IMG/VR virus record: IMGVR_UViG_3300020469_000308
Span: 1 to 21,161 of that record
From: a virus
Reading direction: 5' to 3' (one strand)
Length of the DNA: 21,161 bases
Of this stretch, positions 1 to 6,489 are shown piece after piece (positions within the stretch are counted from its first letter, which is position 1; every line of letters begins with the position of its first letter). The position numbers and the translations under genes were made by a program. A model generated the notes under the pieces. That model was not told where the DNA came from. It did not search any database and saw only the letters and a program-made list of their open reading frames with translations.

Positions 1-1
1 T

Positions 2-472
2 AATAGATATGAGAGAAATATAATAGTAATTAATACAACGTTAGATAATGAAATACCGATGAGTGTATATGCTAAAGATAAACAATGGAAGGATGAACTC
101 AATAATAAGTGGCCTGAGTTTATTAAAACAATTAAAGAAAAAAATCCAAATGAGACTATTGTGGAGGTTAGTTATAGAAGCCCAATAAGAGAAGTACATG
201 ATTTATATGCACGATGTAAACTAGCAATAGGTTACCATGGTTCTACAATGTGGATGGGTAAGTTTTTATACTGCCCTATGTTTATATTTTCAAAACACAT
301 AGCAACAACTAAATATTTTCCTTGGGCATATACCTCAGATGATATGGAAGAGTTTTTTGATTATCCCTTAGATTATTGGATAGAGTCAAGTAAATTATTC
401 CAAATAAGATTTAAAGATATAGCAGAAGATTATGCTCCTGGATGTTATGCATGGCTTGGTATTGAACAATAA
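2..472 (+). CDS. 3' part of an unidentified protein, cut by the window edge
   Basis: The reading frame is open from base 2, and the codons before the first ATG (59) read like real protein (a strand-like NIIVINTT stretch, then LDNEIP). The gene therefore very probably starts left of the window, and the ATG at 59 is probably internal. About 156 residues are visible. The C-terminal part has a CKLAIGYHGSTMWMGK stretch (residues about 53-68 counted from the internal Met), followed by a hydrophobic strand and an aromatic-rich tail. The pattern of a hydrophobic strand, a GxHGS turn and a following helix is reminiscent of the nucleotide-sugar-binding half of glycosyltransferase-like proteins, but no family can be assigned. 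It ends 67 bases before the tRNA and shows no clear terminator. Partial coding status is well supported; function is not. Confidence 0.6.
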   Translation, partial: NRYERNIIVINTTLDNEIPMSVYAKDKQWKDELNNKWPEFIKTIKEKNPNETIVEVSYRSPIREVHDLYARCKLAIGYHGSTMWMGKFLYCPMFIFSKHIATTKYFPWAYTSDDMEEFFDYPLDYWIESSKLFQIRFKDIAEDYAPGCYAWLGIEQ

Positions 473-486
473 ATATAATTTTATTG

Positions 487-515
487 TTGATATTATCAAT
501 AAAATATAGTATAAT
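487..515 (+). promoter_or_regulatory. sigma70-type promoter upstream of tRNA-Thr and gp33-59-32
   Basis: A TTGATA -35 box (487-492) and a perfect TATAAT -10 box (510-515) are separated by 17 bases, the ideal host sigma70 spacing. Transcription would start near 522, about 18 bases before the tRNA. It could drive tRNA, gp33, gp59 and gp32 as an early unit. A 9-bp inverted repeat (478-486 with 497-505) brackets the -35 box. It is made almost only of A/T pairs and may be chance, an operator, or a weak end signal for the upstream gene. AT-rich sequence makes such boxes common, but the match and position are good. Confidence 0.55.
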
Positions 516-539
516 AAATTTTATAATAAGAAAGGAATT

Positions 540-615
<76 letters not shown>

Positions 616-624
616 TTATTAAAT

Positions 625-852
625 ATGATAGAAATAAAAAATAAACACAAATTTGCAGCAGATATTGAGCGAATTGTATCAGAGAAAAAATGTGAGTACA
701 TGGAAGCTTTACTCATATATTCAGAACAAAATAAAATGGAAGTAGAAACAATAGCACAATTGACAAGACAGTCATCTGTGATTAAAGCTAAATTAGAAGT
801 AGAATGTTATGATGCAAATTTATTGAAGCATGGAGCCCAATTACCTATATGA
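625..852 (+). CDS. 33: gp33-like late transcription co-activator
   Basis: A 75-residue protein, shorter than T4 gp33 (about 112). In T4, gp33 binds the RNA polymerase beta flap and, through its hydrophobic C-terminus, the gp45 sliding clamp, linking late transcription to replication. The sequence is mostly helical and carries a YMEALLIYSEQ helix followed by VETIAQLT, the pattern of short gp33 proteins in marine T4-like phages. The order gp33-gp59-gp32 matches T4. The ATG at 625 is chosen because the frame upstream runs through the tRNA; a TTG at 601 would lie inside the T arm. There is no free ribosome-binding site: the 24 bases before the ATG are tRNA 3' end plus CCATTATTAAAT. The stop overlaps the gp59 start (ATGA), implying translational coupling. 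Confidence 0.72.
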   Translation: MIEIKNKHKFAADIERIVSEKKCEYMEALLIYSEQNKMEVETIAQLTRQSSVIKAKLEVECYDANLLKHGAQLPI

Positions 853-1445
853 GGAATTTCGTAAAATTGGAACCGTTTGAAGCATATCAAAGTTACTTAG
901 CTCTAAAGAGACACTTTAGTGGTAGCTATGATTATTTTAAATATAACGGCAAAATAAATGTATCAAAAGATAAGTTTGATACTAGAAGAGATAAGTATCT
1001 ATTTTATAAATTATCAAAAAAGAAAGAAGTAGTTAATTACTTATTAGCTAATATGTTATGTGAAGGCCCAGATTTTTGGGTTGGAAGTGTGAAAGACAAT
1101 GCATCAGATAAAGTATATAATGATTGGAAAAAAAGACAAGAATCATTATCATATACATTTAAACAAGATCTATGTAAATTAAAAGATAACTTTGATGATA
1201 ATTTTAAAATGCCAGAATATGGTCATCCCCATTTAATGCTCCTCTTTATGAGAGATGAGATATGCATCGAAACTATTATAATATTAGATATGTTAATTAA
1301 TTATTCTAAGGTGTGGAATAATAAGTTGACTTCTGACATTATATGGAGTAATATAAATAATAAGATGGAAAATTATAAACCATTTCTATCTATACAATTA
1401 AACAAATATAAACAATTCGTATTAGATTATTTTAATACAAATTAA
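849..1445 (+). CDS. 59: gp59-like loader of the gp41 replicative helicase
   Basis: A 198-residue protein, close to T4 gp59 (217). In T4 it binds fork DNA and gp32, and loads the gp41 helicase on gp32-covered single strands. The N-terminus has the family-typical PFEAYQSYLALKRHF helix, followed by DYFKYNGK and a KFDTRRDKYLFYKLSKK basic stretch, which in T4 belongs to the DNA-binding N-terminal domain. A PEYGHPHLMLLFMRDEICIE segment lies in the C-terminal half (residues about 121-140). The start overlaps the gp33 stop by four bases, and gp32, its functional partner, follows after 39 bases. Both the sequence and the gene order support the call. Confidence 0.9.
   Translation: MRNFVKLEPFEAYQSYLALKRHFSGSYDYFKYNGKINVSKDKFDTRRDKYLFYKLSKKKEVVNYLLANMLCEGPDFWVGSVKDNASDKVYNDWKKRQESLSYTFKQDLCKLKDNFDDNFKMPEYGHPHLMLLFMRDEICIETIIILDMLINYSKVWNNKLTSDIIWSNINNKMENYKPFLSIQLNKYKQFVLDYFNTN
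1352..1359 (+). promoter_or_regulatory. possible T4 late-promoter box inside gp59, upstream of gp32
   Basis: An exact TATAAATA octamer, the T4 late -10 consensus, lies in the gp59 coding sequence about 125 bases before the gp32 start. T4 gene 32 is also served by a late promoter. Because the window is so AT-rich, several exact matches are expected by chance, so this is only a candidate. Confidence 0.25.
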
Positions 1446-1448
1446 TAC

Positions 1449-1467
1449 ACCGCTATAAACCGCTATA
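1449..1467 (+). repeat. tandem ACCGCTATA repeat in the gp32 leader
   Basis: ACCGCTATA occurs at 1449-1457 and again at 1459-1467, a 10-base period, in the 39-base gap between gp59 and gp32. It lies just before the strong AAGGAG ribosome-binding site (1472-1477, 7 bases from the ATG). The core CCGCTATA also forms the 5' end of the tRNA (541-548). In T4, gp32 represses its own translation by binding its leader mRNA; whether these repeats play that part is inference. Confidence 0.6.
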
Positions 1468-1484
1468 CAATAAGGAGATATAAT

Positions 1485-2408
1485 ATGTCTAGCTCTTTTT
1501 CAGATATGAAAAATTCACGTCAAAATTCAATTGACAAAATAACTTCCGAACTTAATAAATTAAATATTTCATCAGCTCAAAATAGTAGTGCCGATACAAG
1601 ATTCTGGAAACCCGAAGTTGATAAGGGAGGAAATGGATATGCAGTTATACGTTTCTTGCCTGCGCCACAAAATGAAGATGTTCCTTTTGTGAGAGTATGG
1701 GATCATGGATTTCAAGGTCCTACTGGAAAGTGGTATATCGAAAGATCATTAACAACTCTAGCACAAAAAGATCCTGTATCCGAATATAATAATATGTTAT
1801 GGAATTCAGGCATAGCAGCTAATAAAGATCTTGTAAGGAAATATAAAAGAAGATTATCCTTCTATTCTAATATCTATGTTGTTAAAGATCCTAGTAATCC
1901 TCAAAATGAAGGACAAGTGTTTTTATACAAATATGGTAAAAAAATATTTGATAAATTAAATGATATGATGAACCCGGAATTTGAAGATGAAAGTCCAAGA
2001 AATCCATTTGATTTATGGGAAGGTGCAGATTTTAAATTAAAGATACGTAATGTTGAAGGATATCGTAATTATGATAAATCAGAATTTGATACACCTAGAC
2101 CATTATTAGATGATGATGATAAAATGGAAAAAACATGGAAGTCACAGTTTAGTATTAAGGAATTTACGGATCCTTCTAACTTTAAATCATATGATGAATT
2201 AAAACAAAAGTTATATACTGTGCTTGCATTAGATGGTGTTCAGCAATCTGTTGAAACACCTAATCAAGAACCAGCTTCATATAATTTAGAGACATCTGCA
2301 AAAGCTGCTCCTGTTGCTGCAGCACCTCTATCTACAGTAGAAGCTGCACCTGCGCAAGATGAAGATGAATCGTTATCATTTTTTCAGCGATTAGCAGAAT
2401 CTAATTAA
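1485..2408 (+). CDS. 32: gp32-like single-stranded DNA-binding protein
   Basis: A 307-residue protein (T4 gp32 has 301). It coats single-stranded DNA during replication, recombination and repair. In order: a polar N-terminal region with KNSRQNSIDK, fitting the cooperative-binding segment; a core OB-fold region from about residue 40 to 210 with GFQGPTGKWYIE, YSNIYVVKDP, KYGKKIFDK and WEGADFKLKIRNVEGYRNYD; an Ala/Pro-rich linker (about 265-290); and an acidic, phenylalanine-containing tail DEDESLSFFQRL, which in T4 contacts gp59, polymerase and other partners. The protein contains no cysteine, so the zinc site of T4 gp32 (His64, Cys77, Cys87, Cys90) is absent: the equivalent stretch reads ERSLTTLAQKDPVSEYNN. 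The start has a strong ribosome-binding site. The gene ends 22 bases before a terminator hairpin. Confidence 0.95.
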   Translation: MSSSFSDMKNSRQNSIDKITSELNKLNISSAQNSSADTRFWKPEVDKGGNGYAVIRFLPAPQNEDVPFVRVWDHGFQGPTGKWYIERSLTTLAQKDPVSEYNNMLWNSGIAANKDLVRKYKRRLSFYSNIYVVKDPSNPQNEGQVFLYKYGKKIFDKLNDMMNPEFEDESPRNPFDLWEGADFKLKIRNVEGYRNYDKSEFDTPRPLLDDDDKMEKTWKSQFSIKEFTDPSNFKSYDELKQKLYTVLALDGVQQSVETPNQEPASYNLETSAKAAPVAAAPLSTVEAAPAQDEDESLSFFQRLAESN

Positions 2409-2430
2409 TAGAAAATAAAATAATAATTAG

Positions 2431-2450
2431 AGGCGGCTTCGGTCGCCTTT
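2431..2450. terminator. bidirectional UUCG-hairpin terminator
   Basis: AGGCGGC (2431-2437) pairs with GTCGCCT (2442-2448) around a TTCG tetraloop, giving a C(UUCG)G hairpin with one G-U pair on the + strand. T-rich sequence follows on the + side (TTTATAATTTATA) and, on the minus strand, an AT-rich run with several Ts. It sits between the convergent ends of gp32 (2408) and the minus-strand operon (2456) and is one of the few GC-rich spots in the window. Confidence 0.88.
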
Positions 2451-2455
2451 ATAAT

Positions 2456-4309
2456 TTATAAAACAATATTTTCCCAGGCTTTAGAAGAACTTTTACCATT
2501 ACCACCAAACGTAATGCTAGATTGTTTATTGTTATTATTACTTCCTGCACTCGCCACACTAGTAATATTTGTTCCCCCTGCGGAATAGTTACTAGGTATG
2601 TTCTGTGCTATAGTGTTTAAAGATTTAGCTGCTTGACCTAATTTATCAACGGTAGAAGAAAGATCATCCACAAAAACCTTATCATTTTTTAATTCATAAT
2701 CTTTAAGCAAATCTTTCATTCTACGGCCGTCTATATAATCTTGGCGACGATCTTTTTGTGATATTATTTCACCACCAGCTCTATTTAATGTGCTGCCACC
2801 TACACCACTTAAATCCTCAACACCTGATTTCATAGCAGCTTCTGCGTTTAATTTATCATCACTACTTTTAAATTTTAATTGCTTCAACGAATTAGCGGCT
2901 TTATCAAAACCCAACTTTTCCGCCACAGTAGCTATTCCATCAATAACTGAGTTAATTATACTATACAATACATCAAAAACACCATCAACTAATTTGCGGA
3001 TTATGTTTTCTATTTTAAATGAGTCTAAAAACGTTTCCGCTTTTTTAAATCCTAATGCCCCTAATGCCCATGAGATTACAGACTTTAATAAATCTAAAGG
3101 CATGCCTATAAAACTTCCTAAAAATCCCCTTACACCACCTTGAAACCCTTTAAAATATTTTTGATATCCTTCTGCTTTATCAAACTCTTCTTTTCCTTCT
3201 TTCATACCATCATATAAAGATAATGCTACACCAATTGGATAAAATATTTTTCCTAATAGAGAACCCAATTTTCCAAGAGCTGTTACTATAGGGTTCTTTT
3301 TAATAAAATTCCAAACCTTAGATAATGGCTCAGTAACAGATTTTAAACTAAACCCTTTTACTAGATCTGTTGTATAGGTTTTAAGTCCGGTAAACGCACT
3401 TCGCAATCCAATAATAATATCATCAAAGGGATTTTGCAATACACTAGATATCATTTTAGGTATTCTGGATATAGATGTCAATATTCTTGCAACCATACCT
3501 TCACCTTTAAAAATATTTAATATTGATGCTCTTAATTTAGCTAACCTCTCTGATATTGTAGTGCCTGCATTTCTGAAAGCTTCAACACTCATTGTTCTAA
3601 ATCTGGAAACATTATTAGCAATATTATTATAAAATAATTTTAAATTGGCTTTAATGTTATCAAATTTTAATGCTGTACTTAATTTTGTAAGTAATGCCGT
3701 TATACCTGTTAATTTGCCTACAGCCTTAATCCATTTAAGTGTGCCAGCTTTCAATGCAGATAAGAAGTTAGTTGCAAATGCAGATATTCCACCAATAATT
3801 AAACCTGCCAGCATCAAAGGGCTCATTCCTTTTTTATCTTTATCTGACGATGGTGTATTATCATTAGCAGCTGTAAACATTGGAGCACTTTGCACATCTA
3901 ATTCTTTTCTTGCTTGATTAATAGCTAGATCCTCTTTTAATTCTGCAAGATAACTTGTATTATCACTTATCATTCTGAGTTGAGATAAAACCCCACTCTC
4001 TGTTAGTGTTCCTAATTTATTAAGTGTATTTAAATTCTTTTCACCTGTCTTTTTAATAGCATCTAAATTATCATTATTATCATTCGTAGCACCTAATAAG
4101 TCAGCATAATTTTGGGATAGAGAACCTTTTAAATCACCAAGTCCACTTGACATAACTGATTTTAAAGTTAATATCTCAGGCCCTATTATTCCTGCAACTC
4201 CAACTTTAGCAGTAGTCTTAACTGTGTCTTTTATTGAGTCTGTAATTACTTTGCCAAAAGCGCCAACACCAGCGGTTGCTTTTTGTCTCATATTAGGTAA
4301 AGGTGCCAT
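2456..4309 (-). CDS. probable tail tape-measure protein (gp29-like)
   Basis: A 617-residue protein, similar in length to T4 gp29 (590), the tail-length ruler and hub component. The N-terminal 45 residues are Ala/Gly/Thr-rich. A long polar helical region follows (about 60-140, SQNYADLLG, LGTLTESGVLSQLRMISDN), then a hydrophobic segment (about 162-186, MSPLMLAGLIIGGISAFATN). Further hydrophobic or amphipathic stretches lie near 340-370, 395-420 and 438-465, separated by basic helices. The C-terminus is Ser/Asn/Gly-rich and ends KAWENIVL. This layout of helices with buried hydrophobic segments fits tape-measure proteins. It lies downstream of the gp26-like tail-assembly pair, as expected for a tape measure served by those chaperones. 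Its ATG overlaps the preceding stop (TAATG). No direct sequence motif proves the role; the 683-aa protein at 11532 is a less likely alternative ruler. Confidence 0.65.
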   Translation of the reverse strand: MAPLPNMRQKATAGVGAFGKVITDSIKDTVKTTAKVGVAGIIGPEILTLKSVMSSGLGDLKGSLSQNYADLLGATNDNNDNLDAIKKTGEKNLNTLNKLGTLTESGVLSQLRMISDNTSYLAELKEDLAINQARKELDVQSAPMFTAANDNTPSSDKDKKGMSPLMLAGLIIGGISAFATNFLSALKAGTLKWIKAVGKLTGITALLTKLSTALKFDNIKANLKLFYNNIANNVSRFRTMSVEAFRNAGTTISERLAKLRASILNIFKGEGMVARILTSISRIPKMISSVLQNPFDDIIIGLRSAFTGLKTYTTDLVKGFSLKSVTEPLSKVWNFIKKNPIVTALGKLGSLLGKIFYPIGVALSLYDGMKEGKEEFDKAEGYQKYFKGFQGGVRGFLGSFIGMPLDLLKSVISWALGALGFKKAETFLDSFKIENIIRKLVDGVFDVLYSIINSVIDGIATVAEKLGFDKAANSLKQLKFKSSDDKLNAEAAMKSGVEDLSGVGGSTLNRAGGEIISQKDRRQDYIDGRRMKDLLKDYELKNDKVFVDDLSSTVDKLGQAAKSLNTIAQNIPSNYSAGGTNITSVASAGSNNNNKQSSITFGGNGKSSSKAWENIVL

Positions 4310-4638
4310 TATTTTTTAACCAATGCTTCTTTAGCGTAAAATGCTGCTACTATTGCTGCAACCGATACAAAATATGTAGGCGCCATATCTCCTAATATTT
4401 TACCCGCAGTATCTAGTCCTACCCATGTTGCAATGACAACTGCAAATGGATATAATAACATTCCAAATAAAGCAAACCATGCCATATTTCTTTGTGCATC
4501 TGCTTTTTTATCTTCATTCTCTAGTCTCATTAATTTACTGCTCATTTCAAGTTCTTCATCACTAACAATTCCATCACCATCAATATCAAATTCATCATAC
4601 GAGGAATTTGGTTGTAATGTCTTTGGTTTTTTAGCCAT
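4309..4638 (-). CDS. small EF-hand protein with two membrane spans
   Basis: A 109-residue protein. After a short basic, polar N-terminus comes a canonical 12-residue EF-hand loop (residues 18-29) with D18, D20, D22, G23 and E29 in the Ca2+-ligand positions. A charged helix (about 30-50) follows, then two hydrophobic segments: about 52-75 (AWFALFGMLLYPFAVVIATW) and about 85-102 (YFVSVAAIVAAFYA), with a KEALVKK tail. Similar EF-hand plus two-span proteins are, from memory, frequent in marine T4-like phages, with unknown function. Size and topology would allow a holin or another membrane role, but its place between the tail-assembly chaperones and the tape measure suggests a tail or DNA-entry role. 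The start overlaps the previous gene by 8 bases, and the stop overlaps the tape-measure ATG by one. Confidence 0.85.
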   Translation of the reverse strand: MAKKPKTLQPNSSYDEFDIDGDGIVSDEELEMSSKLMRLENEDKKADAQRNMAWFALFGMLLYPFAVVIATWVGLDTAGKILGDMAPTYFVSVAAIVAAFYAKEALVKK

Positions 4639-4798
4639 TATTTTTATCCTTCTCTGCTTCGAGGTGTGCTACCAACATATCAACATAAAGATCCCTTTCA
4701 AATGGTATAATATTTTCAATTTCTGTTATTGAGTATTTATGATGTTGAACCATCGAAAATACTATTTGATAATATGAGCTTAAATTCGTATAGCTCAT
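4631..4798 (-). CDS. small tail-assembly protein in the -1 frame after gp26 (55 aa)
   Basis: A 55-residue ORF missed by the usual 60-residue cutoff. It begins with YTNLSSYYQIVFSMVQHHKY, continues with SITEIENIIPFERDLYVDML and ends in a charged EAEKDKNNG tail. The pattern of an aromatic helix, HH, a short S-T-E-I helix and an ERDxYVxxL helix looks like the small protein following gp26 in marine T4-like phages and, more loosely, like the second part of tail-assembly chaperones. Its ATG (4798-4796) overlaps the gp26-like TGA in an ATGA junction, has no ribosome-binding site, and lies in a hairpin stem. The same frame is open upstream into a T7 slippery run, so it may be made as a 292-residue gp26 fusion. 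It overlaps the EF-hand gene by 8 bases. Coding status is strong from gene packing; function is inferred. Confidence 0.82.
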   Translation of the reverse strand: MSYTNLSSYYQIVFSMVQHHKYSITEIENIIPFERDLYVDMLVAHLEAEKDKNNG

Positions 4799-4813
4799 GC
4801 ATACATAAAAAAA
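4774..4813 (-). promoter_or_regulatory. candidate programmed -1 ribosomal frameshift signal
   Basis: On the minus strand the gp26-like gene ends GAT TTT TTT ATG TAT GCA TGA. The T_TTT_TTT heptamer (4813-4807) fits the X_XXY_YYZ rule with the correct zero frame. After an 8-base spacer comes a perfect 7-bp inverted repeat, ATGAGCT (4798-4792) and AGCTCAT (4780-4774), around an 11-base loop. A -1 slip reads Tyr-Val-Cys and then enters the 55-residue ORF at its Met without a stop. Heptamer, spacing and structure match known -1 recoding signals; actual use is not shown. Confidence 0.6.
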
Positions 4814-5508
4814 TCGGTTAAGCCTTGCAGGGTCCTTTCTTTAATTCCATCTCTGGTTTGGTATTTAATCGTATGTTTTAATTTAGGTGCATCTTCAAAA
4901 AATTGATTTATTTTTTTAAATGTTTCTACAGATAATCCTTCAAGAAAAGTTGTCTTTTCTGTAGTTGTACTATCAGATAATACCCAAACCTCTTCATTAG
5001 TAAATAATTTATCAATACATTCAGTAATAAATTTAAAACTATTATCAGTATTCATATCAGCAGATCCTATTTTAGAAATAGTAGTGAATGAAGGATATTT
5101 CATTTGTAATTTATATGTATCATCTATATCAATAATATTATTTGGCTCATCTGGAAATATAACATTAACATCTTCTAAATCTAATTCATAATTAATCTGT
5201 TCACCACCATCACCAACACTATCATCTAAAAATGATAATTTCACTACATTGCCTACACTGATATTTCTTAATCTTACAAAAAGATATTCTAAATCAAATG
5301 TTGGTAAATTGGTAACATCAACATCTCCTTGTATACAATTTTGTACTATTTGTTGAATAGCGGTTAATATTTGTATTTGATCATTTGATTCAAGTGCTAT
5401 TAATAATATCTTTTCATCTTTGACGAGAAAGGGTCTTACTCTTATTTGTTCTTTTGTTGATGGTATGGTCAAATTAAATAGAGGTTGGTCTATTTTTGGA
5501 AGGGCCAT
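4795..5508 (-). CDS. 26: gp26-like baseplate hub / tail assembly protein
   Basis: A 237-residue protein; T4 gp26 has 208. The N-terminus MALPKIDQPLFNLTIPST, the VRPFLVKDEKILLIALES helix (residues about 24-41) and PTFDLEYLFVRLRNISVG (about 68-85) are typical of the T4 gp26 family (Pfam T4_baseplate). In T4 it is needed for hub assembly; in marine relatives it occupies the tail-assembly-chaperone position before the tape measure. A GGAG ribosome site lies 8 bases before the ATG. It follows the gp54-like gene by 18 bases. The last codons form a T7 slippery run before the TGA, and the next ORF continues in the -1 frame, which suggests a long (about 292 aa) and a short (237 aa) product. Confidence 0.85.
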   Translation of the reverse strand: MALPKIDQPLFNLTIPSTKEQIRVRPFLVKDEKILLIALESNDQIQILTAIQQIVQNCIQGDVDVTNLPTFDLEYLFVRLRNISVGNVVKLSFLDDSVGDGGEQINYELDLEDVNVIFPDEPNNIIDIDDTYKLQMKYPSFTTISKIGSADMNTDNSFKFITECIDKLFTNEEVWVLSDSTTTEKTTFLEGLSVETFKKINQFFEDAPKLKHTIKYQTRDGIKERTLQGLTDFFMYA

Positions 5509-5526
5509 AATATATACTCCTAATAA

Positions 5527-6489
5527 TTAAAAATTTAAATTCGATGCAACTAATGATGCATTATTCATCAAATTCACAGCATCACCTACAGATCGTGGTG
5601 ATTTAAATGTTGATATTGTTTGTGCTATAGATCCTATTTTTTGTAGTTTATCTCCAAGTGATAATGACTTGCCTGTGCTTGGTGATGATCCTGATATATG
5701 TGATGATGTCCAATTACGGTACATGAAGCCAACTGGCAGCAATGCGATTTCATCATTAGCAGACCAACTTAAAGACACATCTCCTATTTGCACAGGATAT
5801 GCACCATGAAATGTATATTGTGTAATAGGACTTCCGTCGGGTTTAAGATGAGTCAATCTCAACTCATCATGTATATAATCATCATGATAACCAAATTCGA
5901 ATGGTTGAGCCTCTTTACTATTTAATGTTTGTACAGAATGCATATCATTACCATTGACATTGTAATTAAAAACCTGATTTAATGAATTATGAAAAAACTT
6001 CATTATCATACCACCATTATCTAATGTAAATGTAAGTGTTAATTGATCTACAACACCAGAGTTAGGTCTTCTATCTGTCATACCATATCCATGTTGTTTA
6101 AAATCAATCGGAGCTAATGAGATTCCTGGCATTATTGCTGAATTACAAAAAAAGTATAAATTTTGTTGCACATCAGCCATTTGCATAGGTTTTTCACCCA
6201 ACCCACCTGCTAATTTAGATATTCTATTTACAGCACCTGCAGCAGTTGAAAGAACACCTGTTGCTGAACTAATTTGCCCCGCCACACCTTTCATTCCAAT
6301 ACCTTGTGCTATTGATCCAACACCTGCTAATGTGCCAGCAAGATTATTTAATTTATCACCTAACGATAATGATTTCTGTTTAGTCATCCATTTAGGAGCA
6401 CTAAATTCAACATAAAATAAATTAGGTCTAGCAAGTCCACCAGCTTGATCTATCTTTGATTTAAATTCTCCAATATTGAAACCTGGCAT
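5527..6489 (-). CDS. gp54-like baseplate tail-tube initiator (gp19 tube fold)
   Basis: A 320-residue protein, the same length as T4 gp54, which sits on gp48 and starts tail-tube polymerisation. The opening FNIGEFKSKI and GGLARPNLFYVEF, then NLYFFCNSAIMPGISL (residues about 109-124), LTLTFTLDNGG (about 150-160) and YTFHGAYPVQIGDVSLSW are the gp19/gp54 tail-tube pattern. A hydrophobic Gly/Ala-rich insertion (about 45-98) lies between the first strands. KSLSLGDKL occurs exactly twice, at residues 39-47 and 274-282, each followed by a GSIAQ segment. A plain gp19 tail tube would be shorter (T4 about 163), so the initiator role is preferred; assignment to a tube-type protein is firmer than the exact name. 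The ATG overlaps the upstream stop by one base (TAATG). Confidence 0.65.
   Translation of the reverse strand: MPGFNIGEFKSKIDQAGGLARPNLFYVEFSAPKWMTKQKSLSLGDKLNNLAGTLAGVGSIAQGIGMKGVAGQISSATGVLSTAAGAVNRISKLAGGLGEKPMQMADVQQNLYFFCNSAIMPGISLAPIDFKQHGYGMTDRRPNSGVVDQLTLTFTLDNGGMIMKFFHNSLNQVFNYNVNGNDMHSVQTLNSKEAQPFEFGYHDDYIHDELRLTHLKPDGSPITQYTFHGAYPVQIGDVSLSWSANDEIALLPVGFMYRNWTSSHISGSSPSTGKSLSLGDKLQKIGSIAQTISTFKSPRSVGDAVNLMNNASLVASNLNF

Noticed and set aside
478-505. 9-bp inverted repeat as a terminator of the left-edge gene
   Set aside because: The stem is almost only A/T and has no U tract after it; it overlaps the promoter, so it is noted there only as a possible operator.
1478-1484. TATAAT immediately before the gp32 ATG as a promoter
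   Set aside because: It would start transcription inside the gene; it is just the AT-rich spacer after the ribosome site.
2790-4732. Long antisense frames on the + strand opposite the tape-measure and EF-hand genes (2790-3143, 3645-3917, 4433-4732)
   Set aside because: Their composition mirrors the coding strand, they have no ribosome sites, and they conflict with tightly packed real genes.
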